Below, piece after piece: positions 1 through 6,083 of a stretch of DNA of 8,062 nt. The position numbers and the translations under genes were made by a program. The notes beneath the pieces are model-generated. The model worked only from the letters and a program-made list of their open reading frames with translations, was not told the DNA's origin and ran no database searches. Positions within the stretch are counted from its first letter, which is position 1. Each line of letters begins with the position of its first letter. The DNA comes from Clostridiales bacterium (GTDB lineage: Bacteria; Bacillota; Clostridia; Clostridiales; Caloramatoraceae): the NCBI GenBank assembly GCA_026416355.1, contig JAOAFH010000019.1, positions 1-8,062 of the forward strand, given 5' to 3'.

Positions 1-221
1 ATAGCATTTCCAAGTGTGCTTATAAATTTAACAGGTATATTGATATTAACATTATCACCTTTTGAAGATTTAACAAGTACCTTAAACATTTTATCTTTAT
101 TTGTTAACTCTATTGTCTCTTCGGTTTTTGAATTTAACAAAGATATAAGCTCAGAAGCCTTTTGTGAATCAATCTTACCTTCCTCAAGCATTTTTAGAAC
201 TCTCATAATTTCTTCATTCAT
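1..221 (-). CDS. SHOCT-like domain protein, C-terminus cut by window edge
   Basis: Reading leftwards from an ATG at 221, the protein begins MNEEIMRVLKMLEEGKIDSQ and runs open to the window edge, giving 73 codons. The first 30 or so residues have the short helical pattern LKxLEEGKIxxxxAxELI seen in SHOCT-like proteins. Residues from about 45 (KMFKVLVKSSKGDNVNINIP) match the segment that follows this motif in many Firmicute proteins of the YvlB/LiaX-type group. The start is supported by a GGGGG Shine-Dalgarno about 8 nt upstream. The gene begins 14 nt after the DUF2089 stop, so the two are almost surely one operon. The family is often linked to envelope stress or regulation, but I cannot assign a precise function. 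The missing C-terminus could hold a DUF4097-type domain. Family confidence is good, function uncertain. Confidence 0.75.
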   Translation of the reverse strand, partial: MNEEIMRVLKMLEEGKIDSQKASELISLLNSKTEETIELTNKDKMFKVLVKSSKGDNVNINIPVKFISTLGNA

Positions 222-235
222 TTTAATATCCCCCT

Positions 236-601
236 TTATTTTTTTAATAAATTGATTGCATCATCAGCAGTTATCTCTCCGTTTTCAAGCTTAGTTAGTA
301 TGTCTAAGTTGCTAGTTTCATCTTTAGATTTAGAAGGTATGTATCCAAGAGCTGATATTACATCATCTAGTTTGCTACGAACAGTAGGGTATGATATACC
401 AAGTTCCTTTTCAACATCTTTTATATTTCCTCTGCATTTTATAAATACTTCAATAAAGTTTAGTTGTTCTATTGAAAGATACGAGAATTTTGATAGCTCA
501 AAATCATTTTCAATTACAGTTTCACATTTTTTACATTTTAGTCTTGTTGCAATTAATTTTGAATTACATACGGGACATTTGGAAATAATTTTGAATGACA
601 T
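236..601 (-). CDS. DUF2089 family zinc-ribbon / helix-turn-helix protein
   Basis: This 121-residue protein has an N-terminal zinc ribbon with two CxxC knuckles (C9-C12 and C23-C26). A helix-turn-helix-like segment follows at about residues 58-86 (GNIKDVEKELGISYPTVRSK). The C-terminal tail at about 98-121 has the pattern LxILTKLENGEITADDAINLL. This layout and length fit the DUF2089 family, which is presumed to bind DNA and act as a transcription regulator. The same tail motif reappears at the N-terminus of the next protein in the operon. The ATG at 601 has a good AAGGAAGGTG ribosome site 6-7 nt upstream. It is probably the first gene of a two-gene regulatory operon. Its target is unknown. Assignment to the family is firm; the regulatory role is inferred. 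Confidence 0.85.
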   Translation of the reverse strand: MSFKIISKCPVCNSKLIATRLKCKKCETVIENDFELSKFSYLSIEQLNFIEVFIKCRGNIKDVEKELGISYPTVRSKLDDVISALGYIPSKSKDETSNLDILTKLENGEITADDAINLLKK

Positions 602-624
602 CTTTTTTCACCTTCCTTAATTGT

Positions 625-653
625 ATCATAAAACATTATATTAAAATAATCAA
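625..653 (-). promoter_or_regulatory. Predicted sigma-A promoter of the DUF2089 operon
   Basis: On the minus strand, TTGATT (648-653) and TATGAT (625-630) are separated by exactly 17 nt. Transcription would begin near 618, leaving a very short leader that starts at about the ribosome binding site (611-618). The match is good, but the whole region is AT-rich, so chance matches are likely. Confidence 0.5.
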
Positions 654-750
654 TATATATATAAAAATATTAAATAATAATTTTATATTTAATTAAAAAT
701 ATAAATCATAAACTTAAAAATATTAAACATAACTTTGTTGAAGAGATGAA

Positions 751-779
751 ATAAAAAATAAATCATGCTTATTTTTTAT
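751..779. repeat. 11-bp A/T-only inverted repeat upstream of the DUF6241 gene
   Basis: ATAAAAAATAA (751-761) and its exact complement (769-779) surround the 7-nt loop ATCATGC. It sits just upstream of the candidate -10 at 794-799, where an operator would be plausible. It contains no G or C in the arms and lies in extremely AT-rich DNA, so significance is low. Confidence 0.35.
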
Positions 780-793
780 AAGTTTTTAATAAA

Positions 794-799
794 TATAAT
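794..799 (+). promoter_or_regulatory. Candidate -10 box for the DUF6241 gene
   Basis: A perfect TATAAT lies 34 nt upstream of the ATG at 834, a suitable distance. The sequence 16-18 nt further upstream is a T-run with no recognisable TTGACA, so this is a weak call. Confidence 0.3.
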
Positions 800-833
800 A
801 TAGGCTCAAAAAATTATATTTTGGAGGGAATAT

Positions 834-1265
834 ATGGAGATTAATAAAAAAAAAATTATAATTATATTCTGTGTTACATTATTTATTATTGCTGCTTTTT
901 TTATGGGGAAAATATTTATTGATGAAGGTGTTATTGTAAAAGAAGGAGGAGTTACAGAAACAAAGGGATCTTTGAAATCTAATGTTGAATATAACATATA
1001 CGATACTATGCATAGGATGGCAAATACAAAAATAGAAGCAATAGATGGTCAGGTTTGGGGAGAAATTGAAATTACTCCAGAGCTTTGTAGTGAGTTGATA
1101 GAAAAAGTAAATCAAAGTAATTTTGATATATCAGAAAAACAAAAGCTAATTGAAATATTAACTAGATGGAAAAATGGTGATTTTTCTAAATGCGTAGATG
1201 AGCATAACTATGTATGGAAAAAGCTTGGGGGAACTATTGGAAGAGCCATAAGACTAAAAAAATAA
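834..1265 (+). CDS. Membrane-anchored DUF6241-type protein
   Basis: This 143-residue protein has a lysine-rich N-terminus and one hydrophobic segment at about 8-27, so it is probably anchored with the rest outside. The soluble part carries TMHRMANTKIEA (58-69), DGQVWGEIEITPE (71-83), a helical stretch ending in ILTRWKNGDFSKCVDEHNYV (108-127), and a glycine-containing C-terminus (LGGTIGRA). The MHxMANxxI and WGxIEIT signatures recall the DUF6241 proteins of Bacillus and Clostridium, whose function is not known. A strong GGAGGG site 5 nt before the ATG supports the start. No clear terminator separates it from the downstream spore-protein gene 65 nt away. Cotranscription is possible but not shown. 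The family call comes from memory of the motif and is moderately sure. Confidence 0.7.
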   Translation: MEINKKKIIIIFCVTLFIIAAFFMGKIFIDEGVIVKEGGVTETKGSLKSNVEYNIYDTMHRMANTKIEAIDGQVWGEIEITPELCSELIEKVNQSNFDISEKQKLIEILTRWKNGDFSKCVDEHNYVWKKLGGTIGRAIRLKK

Positions 1266-1281
1266 AATAGTAATTTTTGGA

Positions 1282-1313
1282 GTATAAATTTTAGAATATT
1301 ACACAACATAATA
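1282..1313 (+). promoter_or_regulatory. Possible sigma-G-like promoter for the spore-protein gene
   Basis: CATAATA (1307-1313) matches the sigma-G -10 consensus CATWHTA. A GTATA (1282-1286) matches the -35 pattern GHATR. The spacing is 20 nt rather than the usual 17-18, so the pairing is imperfect. A sigma-G promoter would be expected for a SASP gene, which is what makes the match worth recording. Confidence 0.35.
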
Positions 1314-1330
1314 CAAAAAGGGGTGTTGCT

Positions 1331-1507
1331 ATGAGAATTGAGAGGGCAATGGAGATTCAAGACTCCATAGGTGTTATCAAGGTTACATATAATGGACATG
1401 ACGTGTGGATTGAAGAGGTACATAAGGACACAAAGTCAGCAGTAGTAAAAGATCTTCAAAACAACAAGGAATTTGAAGTACCTGTTTCAAAGTTACAGGA
1501 GGGATAA
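1331..1507 (+). CDS. sspH: Small acid-soluble spore protein, H-type
   Basis: The 58-residue product starts MRIERAMEIQDSIGVIKVTY, continues with NGHDVWIEEVH, and ends in FEVPVSKLQEG. The pattern MxxxRAxEIxxS, VTYNGxxVWIE and the C-terminal VPVSxL are those of the SspH family of minor small acid-soluble spore proteins, which accumulate in the forespore. Length is as expected. An AGGGGTG ribosome site lies about 8 nt before the ATG. The stop codon is inside the left arm of a strong terminator hairpin, so the transcript ends immediately. The gene is direct evidence that the organism forms spores. Family identification is strong; its precise role in the spore is not established from sequence. Confidence 0.9.
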   Translation: MRIERAMEIQDSIGVIKVTYNGHDVWIEEVHKDTKSAVVKDLQNNKEFEVPVSKLQEG

Positions 1508-1553
1508 AAAATAAAACTTTAGGTGATACGTCACCTAAAGTTTTATTTTTTAT
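1504..1553. terminator. Bidirectional intrinsic terminator, 23-bp perfect stem
   Basis: Positions 1504-1526 pair without mismatch with 1531-1553 around the 4-nt loop TACG. The core is CTTTAGGTGA against TCACCTAAAG, flanked on both sides by A- and T-runs. A U-run therefore follows the GC-containing stem in either direction. It lies between convergent genes: sspH ends inside it and the alpha-glucosidase ends 33 nt beyond. It should terminate both. Confidence 0.92.
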
Positions 1554-1585
1554 AACCTACATCTATAAACCCTTGCTTCATATGG

Positions 1586-3232
1586 TCAAAGTTTAATATT
1601 ATAAGCATTCTTATCATCACATTGATAGTTTGATAAAACTAGTTCACATTCTTGTATCTTTATATTTAAAGGAAGAGCAAACTCAGGAGTTCCATCAAAG
1701 AAGTTTACAACAATTAGGAATGCTTCATTTCCAAGTTTTCTAATATATGAATATATTTCTTCGTGTTCTTTGTTTATTTCAATAAATTCTCCGTAAACAA
1801 GAGTATTGTGTTTTTTTCTAAGTTCAATTAGCTTCTTATAGTAGTTAAATATTGAGTCTGGATCTTTTAGCTGTGATTTAACATTAATATCTTTGTAGTT
1901 GGAGTTTACTCTAATCCAAGGAGTAGCATCACTAAATCCAGCATTTATTGAGTCATCCCATTGCATTGGTGTTCTTGAGTTGTCACGGGAAGTTAGATGA
2001 AGTCCCTTTATATAGTTTTCGTGGCTTACAAGTCCAGATTCAACAAAATCTCTGTATTTGTTAAATACTGCAACATCTCTGTAATCCTCAAGCTCAAAAT
2101 CCCAAGCATTTGTCATTCCAATTTCGTCTCCATAGTATATAAATGGAGTTCCCTTTTGTGTAAGTTGAAGTGTGGCAAGCATTTTTGCAGACTCTTTATG
2201 GTAGTTTACATCATCTCCAAGTCTTGAAACAGTTCTTGTTGAGTCATGGTTAGAATAGAAAATTGGGCACCAACCTTCTTTGTCATCTCTTTGTTGCCAA
2301 CCACTCATCTTATCCTTTATTTCATTTACAAGGTCAATTTTTCTCTTTTCCCAATCGTTTTTGCCCTTTCCAACAGAGTGCATGTCAAAATGGAATGTCA
2401 TGTCTAGTTCTTCTCTATCTACACCTGTATAGATGTATGCATTGTGGTAGCTGATACCACCTGTTTCACCAATTAACACATGATGTCCTGTGTTAAATAG
2501 ATTCCTTCTAAGCTCTTTAATATAGTCATGTACTTCAGGAAGGTTTTGAACGTATTTAATAAAATCTCCATAAACTTGTCCTTCTTTAACTTCTGCGTCA
2601 GGGAAGTTAAAGTCCTTTTCTAAGTGGTTAATTGCATCAAATCTAAATCCATCAACACCCATGTCGATCCAAAACTTAACCATCTTTATTATTTCTTTTC
2701 TAACTTCTTCACATCTCCAGTTTAGGTCAGGCATTTTTTTAGAGAATAGGTGTAGATAATATTCTCCTGATTGTTCATCGTACTCCCAAGCACTTCCACC
2801 AAAGAATGAGCCCCAGTTGTTTGGAGGGTTACCATTCTTTCCAGGGTGCCAGATGTAGTAATCTCTATATGGATTGTCCTTTGATTTTCTGCTTTCAACA
2901 AACCAAGGATGTTCATCTGATGTGTGGTTTATAACTATGTCCATAATAAGTTTCATGTCTCTTTTATGAAGTTCTTCAACAAGTGTCTTAAAGTCTTCCA
3001 TATTTCCGAATTCGTCCATTATGTCGTAATAATCGCTGATGTCATATCCGTTATCATCGTTAGGAGATTTGTTTATTGGGTTTAGGTAAATCATGTCTAT
3101 CCCAAGATTTTTAAGGTAGTCTAGTTTTTCTATTATTCCTTTTAAATCCCCAATGCCATCTCCATTTGTGTCTTTAAAGCTTCTAACATAGATTTGATAG
3201 GCTATGCCTTCCTTCCACCAAGTTCTTTGCAT
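1586..3232 (-). CDS. GH13 alpha-glucosidase, probable alpha-1,4 (maltose) specificity
   Basis: This cytoplasmic protein (548 residues; numbering below is from an alternative ATG at 3244, four codons upstream) has the full oligo-1,6-glucosidase/alpha-glucosidase layout. It has the calcium-type loop DTNGDGIGD (25-33), region I DIVINHT (102-108), and region II GFRFDAINH (199-207) with nucleophile D203. Region III GETGG has acid/base E260, region IV NHD has D334, and RDNSRTPMQWDD (420-431) precedes the C-terminal beta domain. All catalytic residues are present. Alanine after the nucleophile, rather than valine, is associated with alpha-1,4 over alpha-1,6 preference in this family. Region V reads MPDLN, not the usual QPDLN. 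I prefer the ATG at 3232 because GGTGG lies 5 nt upstream, whereas the ATG at 3244 abuts its AAGGG. It is the last gene of the maltose module and probably cleaves internal maltose to glucose. Trehalose-6-phosphate hydrolase is a less likely alternative. Confidence 0.9.
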   Translation of the reverse strand: MQRTWWKEGIAYQIYVRSFKDTNGDGIGDLKGIIEKLDYLKNLGIDMIYLNPINKSPNDDNGYDISDYYDIMDEFGNMEDFKTLVEELHKRDMKLIMDIVINHTSDEHPWFVESRKSKDNPYRDYYIWHPGKNGNPPNNWGSFFGGSAWEYDEQSGEYYLHLFSKKMPDLNWRCEEVRKEIIKMVKFWIDMGVDGFRFDAINHLEKDFNFPDAEVKEGQVYGDFIKYVQNLPEVHDYIKELRRNLFNTGHHVLIGETGGISYHNAYIYTGVDREELDMTFHFDMHSVGKGKNDWEKRKIDLVNEIKDKMSGWQQRDDKEGWCPIFYSNHDSTRTVSRLGDDVNYHKESAKMLATLQLTQKGTPFIYYGDEIGMTNAWDFELEDYRDVAVFNKYRDFVESGLVSHENYIKGLHLTSRDNSRTPMQWDDSINAGFSDATPWIRVNSNYKDINVKSQLKDPDSIFNYYKKLIELRKKHNTLVYGEFIEINKEHEEIYSYIRKLGNEAFLIVVNFFDGTPEFALPLNIKIQECELVLSNYQCDDKNAYNIKL

Positions 3233-3237
3233 AATAT

Positions 3238-3242
3238 CCACC
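3238..3242 (-). promoter_or_regulatory. Ribosome site deciding the glucosidase start
   Basis: GGTGG on the minus strand lies 5 nt before the ATG at 3232. The competing ATG at 3244 has AAGGG directly against it with no spacer. The downstream start therefore fits better and also gives the usual short N-terminus before TWWKE. Confidence 0.5.
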
Positions 3243-3382
3243 ATCCCTTATAATTTTATACAAATTTTTTAATAATCAGAAAATATATCATTTATTTTTA
3301 GGGCTGGGAAGTTGATTAATATATCCCCATACAAGTGCCATAAATAAATTCAAAGTATTGAAGATATTTTGCTAAGAAACTC

Positions 3383-3410
3383 TAAGGATTTCTTTGTTTA
3401 AAAATCCTTA
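3383..3410. repeat. Left shoulder hairpin of the palindrome
   Basis: TAAGGATTT (3383-3391) pairs with AAATCCTTA (3402-3410) around a 10-nt loop. The same AGGATTT block can instead pair with the right arm (3487-3493), so two mutually exclusive folds exist. Confidence 0.65.
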
Positions 3411-3419
3411 CCTTCGTCA

Positions 3420-3437
3420 GCCTCCGTCCATGGAGGC
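3420..3437. repeat. Head hairpin A, loop GTCCAT
   Basis: GCCTCC (3420-3425) pairs with GGAGGC (3432-3437), closing the six-base loop GTCCAT. The stem is GC-rich, unlike the surrounding AT-rich DNA. Confidence 0.8.
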
Positions 3438-3445
3438 GACTCAGC

Positions 3446-3465
3446 TCGGCACGTCCGTGTGCCGA
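3446..3465. repeat. Head hairpin B, loop GTCCGT
   Basis: TCGGCAC (3446-3452) pairs with GTGCCGA (3459-3465), closing a six-base loop GTCCGT. The loop differs by one base from that of the neighbouring hairpin, although the stems are unrelated. Confidence 0.8.
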
Positions 3466-3470
3466 ATTAC

Positions 3471-3493
3471 AGGATTTTCAAAGTCGAAATCCT
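3471..3493. repeat. Right shoulder hairpin of the palindrome
   Basis: AGGATTT (3471-3477) pairs with AAATCCT (3487-3493) around a 9-nt loop. It mirrors the left shoulder hairpin, completing a symmetrical arrangement of four hairpins at the centre of the element. Confidence 0.65.
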
Positions 3494-3615
3494 AAAAGTT
3501 TCTAAAGCTTATATCTATATACTTTTCCATTTATTTATTGGCACTTGTACGAAGTGGAACACACAAATGGAGATATATTTATTTTATAAGAGTAATAGGT
3601 ACCCAGCCCTAAAAA

Positions 3616-4401
3616 TTATATTTCTACAAAAACCCCAAAGTGGTCGGATACAACCTCTTTGTTTGTGCCATTAAATATTACATATGATGATTTAACATCA
3701 ATTTCTTTGTTTACTAAAATCAAGTCTAATCTTAAATCGTTTTTATTTTTGCTCCAACCATCTATTTTACCTTTTACAGTAATTCCTTCATCTTTAGATT
3801 TTGCTAAATTAAATGTATCAAATAGTCCCTTTGATAGCATATAGTCATATCCTTCGCCTCTTACAAAGGCATTATTATTAAAGTCGCCCATCAAGAATGT
3901 AAGTTTGCTATTGTCTATTGTGTTATATAGTTTGTCAAATTGTTCTTTAAAAGGTTCTTCATCATCATTCCACCAACCTAAATGACATGAATAGAAGTCT
4001 ATTTCTTCTCCATCTATCATTAAAGTTATTTTTATTATTCTTCTTGTTTTCCAAATGCTAAAGTCATCTATTTTTGAAATTAGAAAGGATTCAACTTTTT
4101 TAACTTCATGTTTTGTAAGTATTGCTATGCCTTCTTCGTATACGTCATAGCTAACGTGTGTTTTTTCGTAATGCATTGTATATTTTTTATCTGAAATATC
4201 GTTTATTTTATTCATTAAAAGGAAGGCAAAGTTATCTTCCTTAACATTGCCTTCAACCGTTTTACTTTTAATTAGCTGATTTACTTCTTGCAGGGCAACA
4301 ATATCATATTGTTTTTCTATAATGTCATTTACAATTATGTTTAGTTTTTCAAGCTGATTATCCTCTTGCCATGAGTGGCAGTTTAGAGTTAAAAGCTTCA
4401 T
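3616..4401 (-). CDS. mapP: Endonuclease/exonuclease/phosphatase-fold protein, probable maltose 6'-phosphate phosphatase
   Basis: This 261-residue protein has the metal-dependent EEP signature set in order: TLNCHSW (5-11, N7), ALQEVNQ (36-42, E39), SCHLGWW (138-144, H140), MGDFNNN (171-177, D173 and N175), LDLILVN (225-231, D226) and SDHFGVF (252-258, D253-H254). It lacks a signal peptide, so it is cytoplasmic. The superfamily includes nucleases and many phosphatases, so motif content alone does not give a substrate. The gene starts 2 nt after the maltose-type PTS stop (TAA-GG-ATG), which implies translational coupling. In Enterococcus faecalis the gene just downstream of the maltose permease malT encodes MapP, which removes phosphate from maltose 6'-phosphate. 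A general alpha-glucosidase, not a phospho-glucosidase, follows here and fits that role. The superfamily is certain; the MapP function is inferred from context. Confidence 0.82.
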   Translation of the reverse strand: MKLLTLNCHSWQEDNQLEKLNIIVNDIIEKQYDIVALQEVNQLIKSKTVEGNVKEDNFAFLLMNKINDISDKKYTMHYEKTHVSYDVYEEGIAILTKHEVKKVESFLISKIDDFSIWKTRRIIKITLMIDGEEIDFYSCHLGWWNDDEEPFKEQFDKLYNTIDNSKLTFLMGDFNNNAFVRGEGYDYMLSKGLFDTFNLAKSKDEGITVKGKIDGWSKNKNDLRLDLILVNKEIDVKSSYVIFNGTNKEVVSDHFGVFVEI

Positions 4402-4403
4402 CC

Positions 4404-6056
4404 TTATGCCCCCAATATGTCGTTTATATCTGATTTTAATATGTCTGCCTTTGGACCATAGATTGCTTGTATTCCCTTATCCTTAACTATAAGCCCAACA
4501 GCTCCATTTTCCTTCCACTTACTTTGTTCTGCAACCAATGTAGTGTCTTTAACTGTTACTCTAAGTCTTGTCATGCAAGCGTCAACATCTACTATGTTAT
4601 CACGTCCACCTAGAAGGTCAATAACCTTTAGTGCTAAGTCCTTATTTGAAGTGTTTGAAGTAGTTGTTGCTGCAGCTTCTTCTTCAGCTGTATCTAAAGT
4701 ATTTTCTCCACGACCAGGAGTTAATATGTTAAATTTCTTAATTGCAAACTTAAATCCAAAGAAGTTAACACCAAAGAATAAAAGACAAGTAAATACAAAG
4801 TTTAGTAGGTCTTTAGCTAGTCCAGCGTTTACTATCATTGGTGTTCTAGTTAAAAGTTCTATAAAACCAAATGCATGTATTCTTAGGTTTATTAAATCTG
4901 CCATTGAGAATGCAAGTCCTGTAAATACAGCATATCCAAAGTATAGTATTGGTGATGTAAACATAAACATAAATTCAATAGGTTCTGTAACACCAGTTAA
5001 AAATACTGCAAGTGCAGCAGATAAAAACATTGATTTATATTGAGGTCTCTTTTCCTTTTCAACGCTCATGTACATAGCAAGTGATGCACCGATTAGTGAT
5101 GCAGTTGAAGTTATTATTTGGCCAACCTTAAATCTAGCAGGGTGAACAGTTGAAAGTAGGTTATTATATGTTGCCATATCTCCTGCAGCTTTTAGGTTGT
5201 TAAGGTCTGTAATCCATGCAAGCCAAAGAGGGTCTTGTCCATAAACAGCCTGTCCCACCTTATCCCCAGTTAAAATGTTATAAACTCCACCAAGTTCTGT
5301 GTAGTTCATAGGAATAGTTATCATGTGGTGTAGACCAAAAGGAAGTAAAACTCTTTCAAGTGTTCCATATATAAATGTTGATATAAATGGAGCATTGTCC
5401 CTTGAAGTTGCAATCCATTTACCAAATGAGTTTATTCCTGTTTGAACTATTGGCCAGAATATTGAAAGAGCAGTTGCTGTAATTACTGAACCTAGTATAA
5501 CAACAAAAGGAACAAATCTCTTTCCATTAAAGAATGAAAGAGCATTAGGTAGTTTGTTGTAGTTATAGTATTTGTTATAAAGTGTAGCTCCTAAGAAACC
5601 TGCTATTATACCAACAAATACACCCATATTAAGTGCTGGTGCACCAAGTACAGATGTAAAGTAATCTTTAACAACTAAATTTGAACCAAATATAGTTTTA
5701 ACTGTTGCATTTGCATCTTGAAGCATTGCACCGTTTACACCAAATATAGCACCTGTAACACGGTTTATTAGTATAAATGCAATAAGGGATGCAAAAGCTC
5801 CACCGGCTCTTTCCTTTGCCCAAGAACCACCAATTGCTACTGCAAATAGTATGTGAAGATTTACAATTATTCCCCAGCCTAAATCTTCAGCTATACGTGC
5901 AATCGTCTGAGCAAGTGTAACATTTCCAAATAAAATACCAATAAGTTTTCCAATAGAAATCATAAGACCAGCAGCAGGCATAACTGCAACTACCACCATT
6001 AGTGCTTTACCAAACTTTTGCCAGAAATCAAAAGAAAATAGTTTTTTCTTCTCCAT
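4404..6056 (-). CDS. malX: PTS permease IICB, maltose/glucose (MalX/MalT) type
   Basis: This 550-residue membrane protein imports and phosphorylates a sugar using phosphate from the general PTS. The IIC domain fills about residues 1-440 with many hydrophobic segments. It includes FGLHHMITIPMNY (240-252), HPARFKVGQ (305-313) and the conserved GVTEPIEF (355-362). An alanine/threonine-rich linker near 455-470 leads to a IIB domain whose phosphorylated cysteine lies in DACMTRLRV (C494). There is no IIA domain, so a separate glucose-type IIA must supply phosphate. Sequence character fits the maltose/glucose subfamily; the exact sugar is inferred from the neighbours. The ATG at 6056 is chosen over the in-frame ATG at 6089 because AAGGAGGT lies 6-7 nt before it and the cre site overlaps the longer start. 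It leads the maltose operon. Confidence 0.92.
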   Translation of the reverse strand: MEKKKLFSFDFWQKFGKALMVVVAVMPAAGLMISIGKLIGILFGNVTLAQTIARIAEDLGWGIIVNLHILFAVAIGGSWAKERAGGAFASLIAFILINRVTGAIFGVNGAMLQDANATVKTIFGSNLVVKDYFTSVLGAPALNMGVFVGIIAGFLGATLYNKYYNYNKLPNALSFFNGKRFVPFVVILGSVITATALSIFWPIVQTGINSFGKWIATSRDNAPFISTFIYGTLERVLLPFGLHHMITIPMNYTELGGVYNILTGDKVGQAVYGQDPLWLAWITDLNNLKAAGDMATYNNLLSTVHPARFKVGQIITSTASLIGASLAMYMSVEKEKRPQYKSMFLSAALAVFLTGVTEPIEFMFMFTSPILYFGYAVFTGLAFSMADLINLRIHAFGFIELLTRTPMIVNAGLAKDLLNFVFTCLLFFGVNFFGFKFAIKKFNILTPGRGENTLDTAEEEAAATTTSNTSNKDLALKVIDLLGGRDNIVDVDACMTRLRVTVKDTTLVAEQSKWKENGAVGLIVKDKGIQAIYGPKADILKSDINDILGA

Positions 6057-6062
6057 AATTGA

Positions 6063-6070
6063 ACCTCCTT
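6063..6070 (-). promoter_or_regulatory. Strong ribosome site deciding the permease start
   Basis: AAGGAGGT on the minus strand, 6 nt upstream of the ATG at 6056, is a near-perfect anti-16S match. The upstream in-frame ATG at 6089 lies inside the operator and has no such site. Confidence 0.85.
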
Positions 6071-6083
6071 TTTCTTCAATGAA

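Larger units (their letters stand above)
602..833. other. Divergent AT-rich intergenic region
   Basis: This 232-nt gap separates the DUF2089 operon (minus) from the DUF6241 gene (plus). It is almost pure A/T and has no ORF with a ribosome site. It holds the minus-strand promoter near 625-653 and an A/T-only inverted repeat at 751-779. It also holds a TATAAT hexamer at 794-799 that could be the -10 of the plus-strand gene, although no convincing -35 lies at the right distance. Confidence 0.5.
3294..3616. repeat. 323-nt imperfect palindrome with hairpin head, possible MITE or structured RNA
   Basis: The element fills the gap between the phosphatase and glucosidase genes. Its ends, ATTTTTAGGGCTGGG (3294-3308) and the exact complement (3602-3616), are 15-bp perfect. 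Inside, 3316-3329 pairs with 3568-3581 (12 of 14). Next, 3330-3349 pairs with 3529-3549 (all 20, one bulged base), and 3350-3391 pairs loosely with 3487-3528. The centre (3411-3470) is much more GC-rich than its surroundings and holds two stable hairpins. The right arm has an unpaired insert at 3550-3567. The element ends exactly at the phosphatase stop codon. No transposase gene and no clear target duplication are visible. It may be a miniature transposable element, a structured RNA or a folded operon spacer. It is not a classic intrinsic terminator because no U-run follows on either strand. Confidence 0.85.

Noticed and set aside
252..620. 122-codon plus-strand ORF antisense to DUF2089
   Set aside because: The minus-strand frame has zinc-ribbon cysteines, an HTH and a ribosome site; the opposite frame has none of these.
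3294..3616. Known riboswitch or T-box in front of the glucosidase
   Set aside because: No specifier/antiterminator T-box sequence, no purine or other familiar aptamer core was recognised, and the near-complete palindromic symmetry is unlike those RNAs.
3280..3625. Target site duplication around the palindrome
   Set aside because: Flanks read CATTT on the left and TATAT on the right; short A/T matches occur by chance and no convincing direct repeat is present.
3459..3674. 71-codon plus-strand ORF through the palindrome and the phosphatase end
   Set aside because: It starts within the head hairpin, has no ribosome site, and crosses into the antisense of the phosphatase gene. It looks like chance.
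4543..5043. 166-codon plus-strand ORF antisense to the PTS permease
   Set aside because: It is a serine-rich shadow of a well supported IICB gene with no credible start signal or domain.
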